A stretch of 64,000 nt of DNA from Favolaschia claudopus (Eukaryota; Basidiomycota; Agaricomycetes; Agaricales; Mycenaceae), in assembly GCA_037176885.1 (NCBI GenBank), contig JAWWNJ010000065.1, forward strand, positions 372,001-436,000, written 5' to 3'. Positions within the stretch are counted from its first letter, which is position 1. Every line of letters begins with the position of its first letter. Shown in pieces: positions 33,229 through 44,283 of the stretch. The translations under genes and the position numbers were made by a program. The notes under the pieces were generated by a model, which saw only the letters and a list, made by a program, of their open reading frames with translations, was not told where the DNA came from and searched no databases.

Positions 33229-34656
33229 TCACACCAACTTGGTCTTCGCGTTCATCGATCGCTCGTCCTCTTTCACCGCGCCAGACACAGAACGTTCCAA
33301 TATGTAGAAGCTCAACGCCTTCTGAATGTACCTTTCAAATGTTAAACCTGAAGATGCCGCCCTCAAAATATTTGCAGTATTTGCATCCACATGAGAGGCA
33401 GCTGAACGTACTTTGATATTAGCTGCGTGGAGTGGAGCTAAGTCTTCGAGCGAGCGCCAGTAGCGAAGGAAAGCGTCTGACGACCAGCGCCCCATTGCTT
33501 TGACAACATCTGGAGGAACTCCCGCGAGGAGAAGTTCCGTGGTCCCACCGATTCGGAAGCTATGCCCGGTACTGCGCGGATATCCAACCAAGCGCCAAAT
33601 CTCATTGCAGCGCTGGAGAAATTTGTGTTTGGTCAACGCTCGGATGCGACCGTTGGAGGAGTAGCTGAAAAGCGGCTGCGAATCGGTGAAATTGTTGACT
33701 TTCATATGCATGTGAAGGGCAACACGTGGGTCTGGTGGTTTCGACTGGGACACGAGAACGACGTCTTCACCGGACTTCTTCGTTTTGGTGCGTGGGAGAT
33801 GAAGAACGGTGGCGTTTTTATGGCGGTTGGAAGAGGAGACATGAATGCGGAACGGTTTATAGGAAGTGTTGGCCGATTCCGACTCTACGAGCAGTTCTCC
33901 GAGGCGACATTGACCCCAGAAAGCCACACAAGCCGCCGCAAAAACGGCGAGGTCGAGGGATGAGGTAAAATTGAGGTGTTTATGAAGGGTAGATAGCATC
34001 GCCACGGTGATTGGGGGCCGCGGCGGGCGTTTCGATGCTTCGGGAGCAAGATTTTCCACACCGGCGAGGACATAGAGTAGACGAGGCCCGCCATTCCAAG
34101 GCTGATTCTGCGCAGCGTGCCAGGCTTTCACAGCAGCTATGTTATCTCGAGCGGTGGAACCTGAATGGGATCCTGCTCCGGCGGCGGCAAAAGCACATAG
34201 CACAAACTCGTTGGCGGGAAGCTGAAATTTGAGCGGGACTCGCTCGTGGACGCAGAATTTCAAGAATCTGGTGACAGCGTAATTATAATTTTGAAGTGTG
34301 CTAGGAGCCCAGCCGTTTTGTAAAGCCTTTTCTAGTTTAGCTCTAGCCGTGCGCGAAAGATAAGGGTGAGGGGAGGTGAGAGTTCCGGGGTGAATAAAGG
34401 GGCGGAAGAATCGGAGGCTTGGTTTTTGCGGATCAGGATGGCGTTTGTGAGTGGGACGAGTATCAGCCATGTCAGGATTACAAGCACGGAGATTCTTGTC
34501 TTTAGCTAGACGTGCTGGTGACCACGGCGCCATGAAAGTCGGGAAGAAAAGCTGACTCGGGAGATGGTCCTTGATCCGGGTCAGTCTGACAGGTATGACG
34601 TCAATGCTAAAGACTTCTTTTACTTTGCAGCAGAGGCTCATCGCCAAGAGTTTCAA
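33229..34656 (-). CDS. DIRS tyrosine recombinase
   Basis: 475 codons in one open frame. Catalytic layout: first Arg in GQCRLGELLV, the His-x-x-Arg box in TGHSFRIGGTTELLLAG, then GRWSSDAFLRYWRS with the candidate nucleophile Tyr. The N-terminal SAM-like part (SRTARAKLEKALQNGWAPST, LQNYNYAVTRFLKFC) is typical. The enzyme would insert the circular cDNA by site-specific recombination without a target duplication. The start is uncertain: the frame opens 41 bp after the RT-RNase H stop, so ribosomal coupling or splicing is possible. No break is visible in this gene. Confidence 0.85.
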   Translation of the reverse strand: MKLLAMSLCCKVKEVFSIDVIPVRLTRIKDHLPSQLFFPTFMAPWSPARLAKDKNLRACNPDMADTRPTHKRHPDPQKPSLRFFRPFIHPGTLTSPHPYLSRTARAKLEKALQNGWAPSTLQNYNYAVTRFLKFCVHERVPLKFQLPANEFVLCAFAAAGAGSHSGSTARDNIAAVKAWHAAQNQPWNGGPRLLYVLAGVENLAPEASKRPPRPPITVAMLSTLHKHLNFTSSLDLAVFAAACVAFWGQCRLGELLVESESANTSYKPFRIHVSSSNRHKNATVLHLPRTKTKKSGEDVVLVSQSKPPDPRVALHMHMKVNNFTDSQPLFSYSSNGRIRALTKHKFLQRCNEIWRLVGYPRSTGHSFRIGGTTELLLAGVPPDVVKAMGRWSSDAFLRYWRSLEDLAPLHAANIKVRSAASHVDANTANILRAASSGLTFERYIQKALSFYILERSVSGAVKEDERSMNAKTKLV

Positions 34657-34697
34657 AGCTGATAAGACGAGGAAAAAGAAGTAGAAACATCATCTAA

Positions 34698-36300
34698 TTA
34701 AGCCTCGGCCAGGAGGGTACGTAGACAGAAAGGTAGCTCAACGGTAGATTTAAGAGGCTGGATAGAAGTATCGGAAGGGGGAGATCCTCTAGAGGGCAGA
34801 TCAGCTAGGTTTTCGCTGGTAGGCACGTATGTAGTTGTAATCCAGATGGAGTGTGAACGCATGAGCGATACGATGCGCCGAAGAACTCGATTTTGCTCCA
34901 AACTGCGGGATTTTCCGCCGTCCAGAGCCCCAATTACGCCTGTATTGTCTGAGTAGATGTGGAAGTGGACGTCAGAGTGGCCGCGTGAGATTGCGACGAG
35001 CAAACCGAGCTCTATGGCAACCATCTCCGCCCATCCAATGCGACGAGGCTCTGAATCCCAGCCCGGAAGTAATTTCCACGACTTCCATTGGCCGTCAAAA
35101 ATGACACCGACACCAAAGTCAGTCGAGGCATCCACCCAGAATGAGATGGGAGACAACGTAGGAGGTCGAGTGAGTTTGGAGCCGCAGAACGGCTGCGAGA
35201 GAGTGGTCCTCCACCATGAGATGTCGTCGAGGACAGCGGCATTCGGTTCCCATCTCACAAAAGGGGATGATGCGTGATTGAAAGAGGAAGCGAATTTAGT
35301 GATCGGGGGTAAATGCGACCGACCCCCGGGAACAGCCATGGAACAGTGAACCAACGTTCTGAGGACTGATTCGGCGTCTTTGCGAGAGAATTTTGCGCCA
35401 CGAACCCAAGGAGCAAGCTTGGCAACGTAGCGTTCACGCTTATCGGCAGGCAGTTCCACGGTTTTTGCCGCGATGTCCCAAAGGAAACCAATATACTTGA
35501 ATATAGTGGCAAAGGGTCGAGTTTTAGAAGGCTTCCAAGGCCAACCGAGGAGCTTGGCGAAGCGTAGATGTCGTCGAGGGAGTAGTTGTAGGAATTTGTA
35601 TCGGGATTTAGATATCGGAAGAAAAGGAAATCATCGACCCATTTTTTCAACGGGCCAATGTCGTTAGCGAGATATAGGGCCGCCATGGCATCAGCAAGAC
35701 GTCCCCAGATCCCTGGAGAGCTGGAAGGGCCGAAGGGTGCGTTATGATCGACAAAGCACATCCCATTCCAATGAATAACGAAGTGGCGCTGCTGAGAGGG
35801 AAGGATCAGAACACGTCGAAATGCCGCGTCGACGTCGAGTGTGGCAGCTTCCGTTCCTGCCGGTGCATCGAGCACGAGGAGAACTATCTCGGAAGAAGTT
35901 CCCCACTCGCATGGGAAGTCATCAGAGTCAATTTCGGAATTTACCGATGCGTGAGTCGGATCGTCGTAAGGGAAAGAAAAATCTTCAACAATGCGCCATT
36001 AATCAGGACTTCCAGCCTTAGGAACGACACCGAGGGGAGAGGTGCGGAATGGACCAATTAAATGTTCGAGTCGAGAGGGAGAGAAAGGACCGGTGTAGTG
36101 GCGAGCTAAACGCTCGGAATTAATGTACTTCTGGATTACGTCGGGGTGATCAATGGCAGATTTACGATTAGGTGGGAGATAGGTAGAGGAGGGGATAGAA
36201 GAGATTCCAAAATCAAAACCTTCGCGAAGACCAATAGGAATGTCAAAGAAAATATCTAGTAAGCCCGCGCTTTGAAGCGCGAGTTCCCTCTTGTCCGGCA
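34698..36300 (-). pseudogene. DIRS reverse transcriptase-RNase H
   Basis: RT motifs: PFRTSPLGVVPKAGSPD (~36040), LDVDAAFRRVLI (~35830), HNAPFGPSSSPGIWGRL (~35740), KKWVDDFLFF (~35640, the catalytic VDD). RNase H: SFWVDASTDFGVG, VAIELGLL, HIYSDNTGVIGAL. A TAA at 35999-36001 follows GSPD where conserved VEDFSF coding continues, and a one-base deletion near 35556-35561 shifts the frame in the thumb region. The enzyme is therefore dead in this copy. Confidence 0.85.
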
Positions 36301-36319
36301 AGAGGGGAGTAACGATAGG

Positions 36320-38137
36320 TAAGATTTCACACAGCGCGGCATCTCTGGGCGGGATGAGAGCCATCCTGCGCGCCGCATAGCGAGCACCAATGATGGCCGA
36401 GGCGGCAGTATGCTCCAGACTGGCATCCGCGGCGGCCGTTCCAAGCGAAGCAATATCTATTCCCTTCGCTGTCCACCCTGGACCCGTCGTGGCTACGGGC
36501 ACCGAGGACCGTGGGGCGTCCATCGCCACGGTTTTGGGCGTCGCAGGAACGAGATTGATGGGAGGGGTCTCGGTTACCGCAGATGAAGCACCGAGGACCC
36601 GCAGGGTTTTCTCCGTTTGTAATCGCGAGCGGCGCTTGGTTTTGGTTCTTCCGAAAAAACTGGTTCTTCGAACGAGAATTGGAATTGGAATTAGAGTTGG
36701 AGTTGGAATCATTGTATGGGTGGAAACGAGTGGAGGAAGAGGAAGCATGAGTGGTGGATGAATTACGGAGCTCGGCGCGAAGTTCCTCGAGTGCCGAGGA
36801 TTTCCAGTCACGTTTCAACACGGCGTTGTAAATGACGTCGTGGAAGACGGCGGGGTCTAAGCTGGAAACGGTAGATCTGTAGCGAACTTCGGAATCATAC
36901 GCCGCCCAGACGGCCCAGTTGCTGTCCTCGCGATGGGCGCAGATGTAGGTGAAATGAGTCCGCCATTTCCCCAACTCCAGGGGGACGTACGTGCGAATCA
37001 GATCGAGCAAGCGCTGCCAGGCTCCCCACCAATCGGTAAATCCGAGAGCGCGTTCCTTGTCCATCGAGATTTCCTTTGGAACAGGAACAATGCCGCGTGT
37101 ACCGTCGAGAGCGTAAGTGTCGTCGAATTCTTTCGCAGCAGCGACGCGATTCAGGATGGAGCAAGCTTCGTCAGTCAGAAGATTGAGCGGGACATGCTTT
37201 CTCCACCCCTCTGCGAAGCGCTTCCGAGCAATTTCCGGTACAAGACTCGCTGCGGAGGTGGCTTGAAGACCATCGACACGCTCGGGGCGCTTCTGGGCGA
37301 GAAGAGCGGCGCTCGCTAAATCGGAAGGAGGCCCAGAAAGTGGCACATTTTCGGAACCATTAGCGGCATCTGGGCTCGCATTAGTGGCACATTCGTAAAC
37401 GGAAAGTAATATCATGACGTAGAGATAGGCGGATTTACGCCAGTACGCGTGTAAGCGTCGGAAAACGAAGTAGAATTTGAATATAATAATTACCGTGTTC
37501 GTAGACACGATTTGGAACGCAGTCATCGCAAACGAGCGCAATCGATGCGTTGTAGACGCAAGGTATAAGCCATAATGTGGCAAAATCACGGCCCGTAAAG
37601 CGGCAAAAATAAAGGGGAAGAAATGTCTCTGAAGTAGAGGCGGATATAACGCCGACGAGAACGTCCGCAAGTAAGGCAGCAGTATAGTAGGAGGTACAAA
37701 ACATAGGAGAGAGGAAGAGAAGAGAGATAGAACAGGAAGACTCACCTTTGGGAAAGAGCCATCGAAGCGCGCGCTCGAGTTGGTCCGGTGGAAGGCTTTC
37801 GAGGATCTGAATGTTCGCTTGGCGGTCCAAGTCGACAGGGGCGTCTCCGTTAGGAGCGCCGCCGCCGGGGGGGGGGGTTGGGTGGGGGAGGGTTCTGGGC
37901 GCCTTCAGGTTCGATACCACCCCATGGACTAGGATGGCGTGACGAGCCTGAGGAAGACGAGGAATCATCGTTCTGAGGGTAGTCCCGAAGGTAGTCGCTC
38001 CGCTGCTTCTTAGTGAAGAGAGCGGCGTAATTGTCATCCAAGCAGAGCTCGGGGTGAGCAGTAAGATGAGGCTTCACCAAGCCCTTGAGCACGGGCACAG
38101 TGTATGTAGCGGGTAGAGCGATCCCGAAGTCGACCAT
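36320..38137 (-). CDS. DIRS gag-like protein with zinc fingers
   Basis: Starts MVDFGIALPATYTVPVLKGL (38137). A likely intron of a few hundred bp (about 37745-37350) separates it from KRPERVDGLQATSAAS onward. The central helical part (LGFTDWWGAWQRLLDLIRTY) is followed by an Asn/Ser run and two Cys clusters: CFICGNRDPSHQSRSC and CFAWNGRRGCQSGAYCRLGH followed by HWCSLCG. Such CCHC plus CCCH-like C-termini occur in fungal DIRS gag. It overlaps the RT frame at its end. The exact intron borders are not resolved. Confidence 0.7.
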
Positions 38138-38366
38138 TGCGGCTTTGAGTTCAGCCGTATTAAATATATGAGAGTCTTGGTGAACTTGGTAGGCATGTTG
38201 AGCAAAGAATGAGGTCGAGAGTAGTCGATTCGAAAGGAAAGAGAAGCGTCGAGTGGGGGCTGCGACAAGTACAGAAGAGAGAGACGAAAGACAGGGGACT
38301 TGTCGCGGCCTCCTTTGTCACAAGATCAAGCACTTCATGCCGCACGCTCCTGAAGTGCGGCCATTT

Positions 38367-40652
38367 CAACCTTACTGTTGTAAAATTCGAGTGCGCGACC
38401 CGTCAAATAATAGGACAAGTAGAATACCCGTTGGTTGACGGGAACCTTGCCAACTTGAACATAATTCGAACCTTCCTTGACGAATCGGTGGAAAGCAATG
38501 GCATCGGGTGAACCGTCATATTCTTTGGAAGGTATGGGTTTCAAGATCATTTTATCTTTTCGGTCAGAATCCCGTTTCTTCTTCGATGAATGGCGGCGCT
38601 TGCGACGATTTTGTGTAGGGTGTGACTTCCCGGAGCCTGAACCGTCTGAGGACTCAGAGTTGGAATCTGGGAATTTGAACTCACGCCGCGAACTGTCACA
38701 GTGACAAGCGTGACGCGGCCCTTGCCATATCATATAGCTATCAAATCCTTACCTGATGTCTGTTCCTTGTTCTATGTGTAGTGGATGCGGCGTTGGGAGA
38801 GTTCTGTTTTGGCGGTGGTCGCAAGTTCGATTCTTACTCTCACCGTTTCTTTTTGTCACCAAACAACTGTAAATGACTCAAGCCTCGCGGCGAGCGCAAG
38901 CTCCACGCAGTGGGCCTCCGCGGCGAGCGGAAAGCGCCGCGCAGCGGTCGGGGTCCGGGGTGGAAAACCCCGGCCGTCCGGGCCGGCGCCCGAAACACAA
39001 CACCTCTCGCAAAAAAGGCAAGGAAATCATATTCAACACGAGCTACAGCAGCAAATACTCCGAGCTTTTGGAGCTGCTTCCGGCCAGTCAACAAGAAAAT
39101 TGCCATTCACGCCGCGCGGCAGCTCCACGCAGTGGTGCGCCGCAATTGTCGGTGGGGATGGCAATTTTTGCGTTGACTGGCCGGAAGCAGCGGAAAAAGG
39201 GAGGGAAAATAATATTTGTATGCTATAAACAGATGAGCACCGGCGGAAGAGCAGCACCAGCGAGAAAGTTGTGCCTGGGGAAGGAATGGGAATCCGCGTT
39301 CGCGAATGTGACACTGTGACTGTCACAGTTCGCGGCGTGGGTTTGGTCTTCTGGAATCTGAGGAATCAGATGGATCGGAAGGGGTGGGTGAACCATCTAC
39401 ACGTTCGGCATTGCGCAACGTGCGTTCGATGAAGCTGCCTGGCGCAATGCGCGCAGGAGGTTCGGGACGGGATCCGCGGGTCTCGGAACGGATCTGCCGA
39501 ACGATGCTGTCTTTGACAGCTGTCTGCGCCTTGGTTAAATTAGCTTCAGGCGTCGGTGTCGTCGTCCGAGAACGTTGCAAGCTACTAATCTGCGCCTGCA
39601 GATCAGCAATTTTCTCGTCTATGCTCTGGCCAGAGACAACGGCGTCATTCTTGAAGCTTCTGCTTCAGCAAAGGTCTCGGAGTTCGGGGTTCGGAAGAAG
39701 CCAAGTTGATTGGCGTCTGATCAAAGAACCCAGGTGGCGGTGAATGCCGTTCAGTTTTGACAGCACGGCGAAGTGCAGCATAATGTTCAAGAGCTGCTCT
39801 TTGCGCGTCGAAGTCGCGCTCAGAGAAATCTTCCGAAAAATTAGCAGCACCCCAATTGCGTGGGTCTGCGCTTTTACCCTTCAGGTGGGAGGGGCCAACA
39901 CCAGAAGGTCGGGCAGGACTGACAATTCTTTCAGGCACGTTCACTGCCGATCCATCATCAATATCAATCAGGTTCGTGTTCTCATCATCTGGCGGGATCT
40001 CACGCGGGATACTTAGCCCGCGCTCCGACGCGGCAGTCAACGCTTCCTGAGCCAGGGCCTTGTGGCGGCGAGCAACTCTAACAAGCTCATTAACACTCAT
40101 ATCACAAATCGCACGCGAAACGGTCGAAGTAGAACGGGAGATAACATTCTGAGAGTTAATTACGGTGAGTGAATCCACCGAAACCTGACGACCGGGCGTT
40201 GCCATGCGAGGCGTGGCAAGGCCTTCGTCAAGAACTCCCCAATCCACGGCGGAGGTCAAAGCGGGCTCAGAGAGCTCGGTATGCATCGAGGGTATCGACG
40301 ATGAGGTCTCGTTGCCCAAAGGCAACGGTTCGACGCCCGAAAGCGAAGCGGTCTCACCACCCGAAGGCGATGGGGTCTCGCCACCCAAAGGCAGCGGTGT
40401 ATCTACACGAGAGGAAGATCGTCCACCCGAGACCACCCGACTGTACAACAGGTCGGGAGAAACGGGGCGTGAATTTGTCGAGGAGGCACGACTCTCCGGT
40501 CGAGGAGTTCCAGAGCGGGAACTCGCAGTGCTGGTGGTACCAGCAGCTCTCCGATTCGACGCCAGCAGCCCAGTGACAGGAGCTTGAGGAGCATGAGAAC
40601 GGAGAGCGTAGCGAGCACGGCCAGCGGGATCAGTCATCGGGGTCGATGTCAA
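38367..40652 (-). pseudogene. Ty3-like gag, copy 2, interrupted
   Basis: MTSTPMTDPAGRARYALRSH opens a 335-codon frame rich in Ser/Pro/Glu with three repeats of PLPLGGETPS-type sequence (about 40390-40310 region), a coiled-coil start and an Asp/Glu segment. After a frame change near 39650 a second block follows (APGSFIERTLRNAERVDGS), then the inserted element 38670-39352, then the conserved gag core PSKEYDGSPDAIAFHRF ending where DIRS sequence starts. About 90 percent identity by eye to copy 1 in the shared part. At least one frameshift plus the insertion make it inactive. Confidence 0.78.
38670..39352. mobile_element. 683-bp element with 8-bp duplication in gag
   Basis: GGAATCTG occurs at 38662-38669 and 39353-39360, and copy 1 of gag (near 18013-18021) has a single, slightly diverged version, which proves insertion. 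The ends share CACGCCGCGAACTGT in inverted orientation near 38682 and 39325. A second inverted pair (GCTTCCGGCCAGTCAAC, 39076-39092 and 39177-39193) makes an internal hairpin. A GC-rich segment (38880-39000) resembles the GC clusters elsewhere. 8-bp duplications are typical of hAT-type elements. Confidence 0.75.
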
Positions 40653-40909
40653 GCTCAGAAGGTCAGAGAAGGTGGGGGGAAGGCGTAGTCAAGAGCGTCG
40701 ACAAGATCTAGGTCCTTGGTACAGTTCAAAAGATGTGACGGTGTATCCGCTGAGAATGGCTGAGTGGTGGTCCTGAAGCCGGAGATCCTGCAGTATCGCG
40801 GTGCAAAGGACTCGATGTGATAGCTACGGACAGGCTAGGAATGATCTACACTAGTGACTCGTGCCAAACAAGACCAAACTGATGGAGGCCAGGATCTCCT
40901 GGTACAACG

Positions 40910-41115
40910 GAAGCGAGGGGAAGTCGAGTTCCGGCACAAGGGGATCAAGAGAGAACTGGTGTAAGGACTAAATAGGACTAAATTGACCAAGGGAAAACTA
41001 TCTACGACAGAAGCTAACTACTTATACAGGGAAATCGAGGCTGTGTGGGGGGAGTCATGGGGACGACATACGGGCAGATCTCGCCGTGAGCGGATGCGAA
41101 CGCCGATCCGTCACA
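40910..41115 (-). repeat. Ty3-like LTR, copy 2
   Basis: Matches 16614-16814 over nearly its whole length and ends CGTCACA at 41115; the other end (about 40905) is less clear because the terminal bases differ from copy 1. Confidence 0.7.
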
Positions 41116-41480
41116 GAGCTGTCAAGGATCGGTGAAGGATCATCGATCAAGGAGAGTTCCGATTAAAGACCGCCGTCCGAAGATTACAATACCAAGAAAG
41201 AAAGAGTCTCCAAGTAAAAGAGACCGCAAACTGCCCCGGTATGGGTGTAGCTTAAATCAGAGTTTGCGGGGAGTCGATTTAGAGGGAGTTTGAATCAAAC
41301 AGAACAGGGGGGGAGGGGGATGTATTTCAATCCAAAACAATTTCGTATGCTAGACCTCAGGTCGACGTCCTCCTCGGGTTTCTGTTGGGTAACCTGGCCC
41401 GCTGCTCACATTGTCTGTTACTCAAGATAAATCTTGCTTTCGGCGAAACGGGGTGAACTGGATCGTACCTGCACGACTGC
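41116..41480. other. Non-coding flank
   Basis: No gene or repeat recognised. Confidence 0.3.
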
Positions 41481-41600
41481 TGTTCAAGGCATTCTGAATC
41501 ATGAACCCTGCTACAGGCAATCTTACGGCCACGGCAAAAATAGTAGGCAGGACGCTGTTTTGGACGCCGATTATGACTGTGTCCTGGCGAAGAAAGGAAG
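41480..41600 (-). pseudogene. Zn(2)Cys(6) transcription factor relic
   Basis: The minus strand reads RPAYYFCRGRKIACSRVHDS..CLEQQSCR, resembling the fungal binuclear-cluster signature (AC..CR.RKIAC..C...C). The first Cys is replaced by Tyr and the second half is scrambled. Only about 40 codons are recognisable. Confidence 0.4.
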
Positions 41601-41639
41601 GAAAGTGCGGCCGAATTGACCTGAGTCGGGTCCATCGGA

Positions 41640-42350
41640 TTATTTTTTGCAATGCCGATAATTGAACCAGTATGCCTACAAAAGTTCAACTCAAGCCTTA
41701 TTGGGGGCGTTGTATCTTACGTCAATGGTCTGGGGGAGGAAGTCGGCAGTTCCGGGTCCGGAGAGGAATTGAGTGGCCGAAGAGTTCACAGTTGGAACAC
41801 GAATATACGGTGGTTCGAGCATAATCTGAATCGAGATAGTCATGGACTGTCATGGAGTAGCTCGGAAAGAAAGACAAATGATGCGAACTTGTGAAAAGGG
41901 AGAGCTCCCAGTGTCGACGCGTGTGGGCAAATCAATCTGCACAGACAACGAATATAATCCCTCCGAGGAGCTACTTGTGGGCTGATGATAGGGAGGGGAC
42001 ATGAGGCAAGGCAGTCGGGCAGCTGGATGTCCACGGTAATAAGCATACTCGGCGTTCAAGTGTTTCACCGAATTCTTGCCGAATTCAAGGACACCAAATT
42101 GTAATGGGGCTGCGCTGTGAGCGTGGTTACGATGTCAAGTTGTGACCACACCAATAAATGGAACTCGTGCGCACGGCGAGCAGTTTTTTGGGGTCCTTGA
42201 TTTTACTGAGATCTTTCGGCACCGAGTCGGAGTCGGATTCGGAGGAACTCATGTCGTGGGGTGAGCCATGGGACTCAGAGTCGGATTCGTGGTGAGAGCG
42301 CTACATGGTAGAAGTAGAGAGAGAGAGAAAATTGTCCAGTGATCTTGTGG
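41640..42350. other. Non-coding, acidic-repeat-like GAGTCGGATTCG motifs
   Basis: Repeated GAGTCGGA/GATTCG near 42220-42295 could encode an Asp/Ser-rich tail on the minus strand, but no gene is identifiable. Confidence 0.3.
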
Positions 42351-42354
42351 TGGA

Positions 42355-43745
42355 TTTGATTTGATTTGATTTGAAGTTCTAATATATGCTGTACCTGGCT
42401 ACGGAAGAGCTATGCAGCAGTACGGTAAGGGTTGGCGGGGATTTTGTATAGTAGGTAGTTCGGAAACGGTAATATAGACTATAACAAAAGAGGAAAAGAA
42501 GTTTGAGTATCACACATGGGAATGAAAGCTTGAGGAGTAACGGTATCAGATATTTGAGACGGAAGGGGAAGGAAGGGGAAGAGGGAGACTTGGGGTGGGT
42601 ATGAATCAAGGTTCAAGAATAAAAAAGAAGAAGAAAAGAGAGCGGAGAGGATTAACGAGGGGATTGTATGTATGGGAGAGGGTGGACCGATGACTTATCC
42701 AAAGCCTGGTGAAGGTCCTTCATGCGCTCCGCCAGAGTTATGGCCAACTCCTTACGACATGGACAGGTATACGAATCTGCGGCAGTGCTTTCCACCACAA
42801 TTGAGGCATTCCACAGGGCCAGAACATTGAGAGGTGCCGGGCCGTGAGGATGGTCCGCCAAGGGCTTCGCACATACTCCACAAGATGGCTTCTTGACATT
42901 GCATCGAACCTTGGTGTGTCCATATTTGTGACATCCCCAGCACTGGGAGACGCGGAGATGAGGGAAGCCGCGAGCGACTGTGGGACTAGTGGAACACAGG
43001 ATGATGCGGCCGCGTGACAGAGCAAGATCAACCTTTTCTCGTGATTGGAGAAGGAAGTACACAGAACCGGCACGCTTTGGCTTACGCCTGCTGGCCACGA
43101 TGGCGGCTGTCTGCGATTCAGAAGGGGGGCGATTGACCCAGGTTGGGAGACCAGTGACCGGGCCCAGTTCTGGATTCTGGATCTCAAACTGGTGCTTCAA
43201 CTCTCCCATGTCTGCGACCCCATCAAACGGCACTCCGTTCACCTGAAGGTGCCCATGTAACGCTACCGGCGCAATGCGGCCGCCAGGCAAGATCACAGGA
43301 CCCCAGCGAGACCACTCCTTGCTGAGTACGTCAGTAGCTGCTGCAGATCCAGGTACAAGAAAGATGCTGGTGCTGCTTGCTTCTTCGCAAAGAGTAGGCT
43401 AGGGAGGGACAAGGAAGCGAGGTGTTTATTGAGAGTGGCAACGATTTCCGGGTAAGACGCGCCAAAGAGGGGCGGGACATCACCGCCAAAGCGAATCAGA
43501 AGAGCAGGAAGTGGAGGCGGCTTAGGTTTGGGAACGGGGGGAGCGGAGGGCTTGGCGGCAGCAGCAGTGACCGCAGCGTACGAAAGTGCTTTCTCCGCTT
43601 TGAAAGAGGCGACTTCCTTCGAGAGCGACGCAATGGCCTTGTTCTGAGCCTCGGATGTCGCGGACAGCTCCTTGAGCGATGGCGTAACTGCCTGGAGGAG
43701 GAGAGCGCTGAAGGAGGAGGTGGATTCCGACTCGCGCACAATCAC
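42355..43745 (-). mobile_element. ORF1-only LINE with AAATC-repeat tail
   Basis: The minus strand carries ORF1 (43745-42652), about 270 bp of T-rich 3' UTR and a tail of four AAATC units (42355-42375). There is no ORF2. This is the same compact layout as the two TSD-bounded LINE copies in this window, but I did not find its target duplication. Confidence 0.55.
42652..43745 (-). pseudogene. LINE ORF1 with zinc knuckles
   Basis: Two frames. First (43745-43293): MIVRESESTSSFSALLLQAV, a coiled-coil start, SYAAVTAAAAKPSAPPVPKP linker and LIRFGGDVPPL. Second (43296-42652): LPGGRIAPVALHGHLQVNGV, then CWGCHKYGHTKVRC, SCGVCAKPLADHPH, CCHC knuckles of the kind found at the C-terminus of Tad-like ORF1. 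The frames change near 43300-43380, so an indel breaks it. The protein would coat LINE RNA. Confidence 0.7.
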
Positions 43746-44270
43746 TGCATTCGGCGGCCTAGTAGCCGAACCGAGGCTACGTCAGGTTACGTCAGGCTAC
43801 TTCGGCCGACGCATAGAGGGACTTCGCCGACGCCAAGTCGACGAAATTTCGGCTACCTCCGCCTATCCTTCGGCTACGCTCAGTCTACCTGGGGCTCTTT
43901 TTGCGAGTTTTAGCCACACAGACGTCTTCATTGCTCAAGGTTTGAGCAATCCGGCCCTCCAGCATCGCTATCTAATACCCCCAGACCTTCTCCTCCAAAA
44001 TTTGAACGAAATTACCGCCTGCATCCAAAATTAGCCCGGTTCTTGATGAAGATGACGGAAATCGGCCGTTCCGGACCTGCCATCCCGAAAATAGTGTTTC
44101 CCTAACAGCGATGACTTGCGGGCCTAACTGCACCATTAAAAGGCCGAAATGGCACAGAAACCATACCGGAAGGGGGCAGACGAGGTGTGTTGGTTGAAAC
44201 TCCGTCTACCTCTGTCCACTGAAGTCGACGAAGAGTCCGTCTACGACCCCGCGGAATGCAGTGAATGGTC
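43746..44270. other. Non-coding, CGGCTAC and GTAGACGGA short motifs
   Basis: Repeated CGGCTAC-type and GTCTACC motifs around 43760-43890 and 44170-44250 suggest degraded TIR clusters. No gene. Confidence 0.35.
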
Positions 44271-44283
44271 ACGTGGTTAGCGA

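Larger units (their letters stand above)
33229..38160 (-). mobile_element. DIRS-type tyrosine-recombinase retrotransposon, decayed
   Basis: Minus-strand order gag (38137-36320), RT-RNase H (36300-34698), tyrosine recombinase (34656-33229). This order and the recombinase in place of an integrase define DIRS elements. Gag and RT frames overlap near 36811-36327. The RT region contains a stop and a frameshift, so this copy is not autonomous. Its right side abuts Ty3-like gag at about 38362 and probably inserted into it. Split inverted terminal repeats were not found. Confidence 0.85.
38362..41115 (-). mobile_element. Ty3-like element, copy 2 (gag and 5' LTR)
   Basis: A longer relative of the 16614-18208 copy: LTR at 40910-41115, gag at 40652-38367, cut at 38362 by DIRS-derived sequence. 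There is no pol in the window. Gag carries a 683-bp insertion. Confidence 0.75.

Noticed and set aside
36390..36761. Plus-strand 123-codon frame in the DIRS gag-RT overlap
   Set aside because: Antisense shadow of the Asn/Ser repeat region; the IGIGIRVGVG pattern is the complement of that repeat.
40169..40587. Plus-strand frames of 127-135 codons opposite the Ty3 gag
   Set aside because: Repetitive PPKG/GDGV-type peptides are the shadow of the gag Ser/Pro/Glu repeats on the minus strand.
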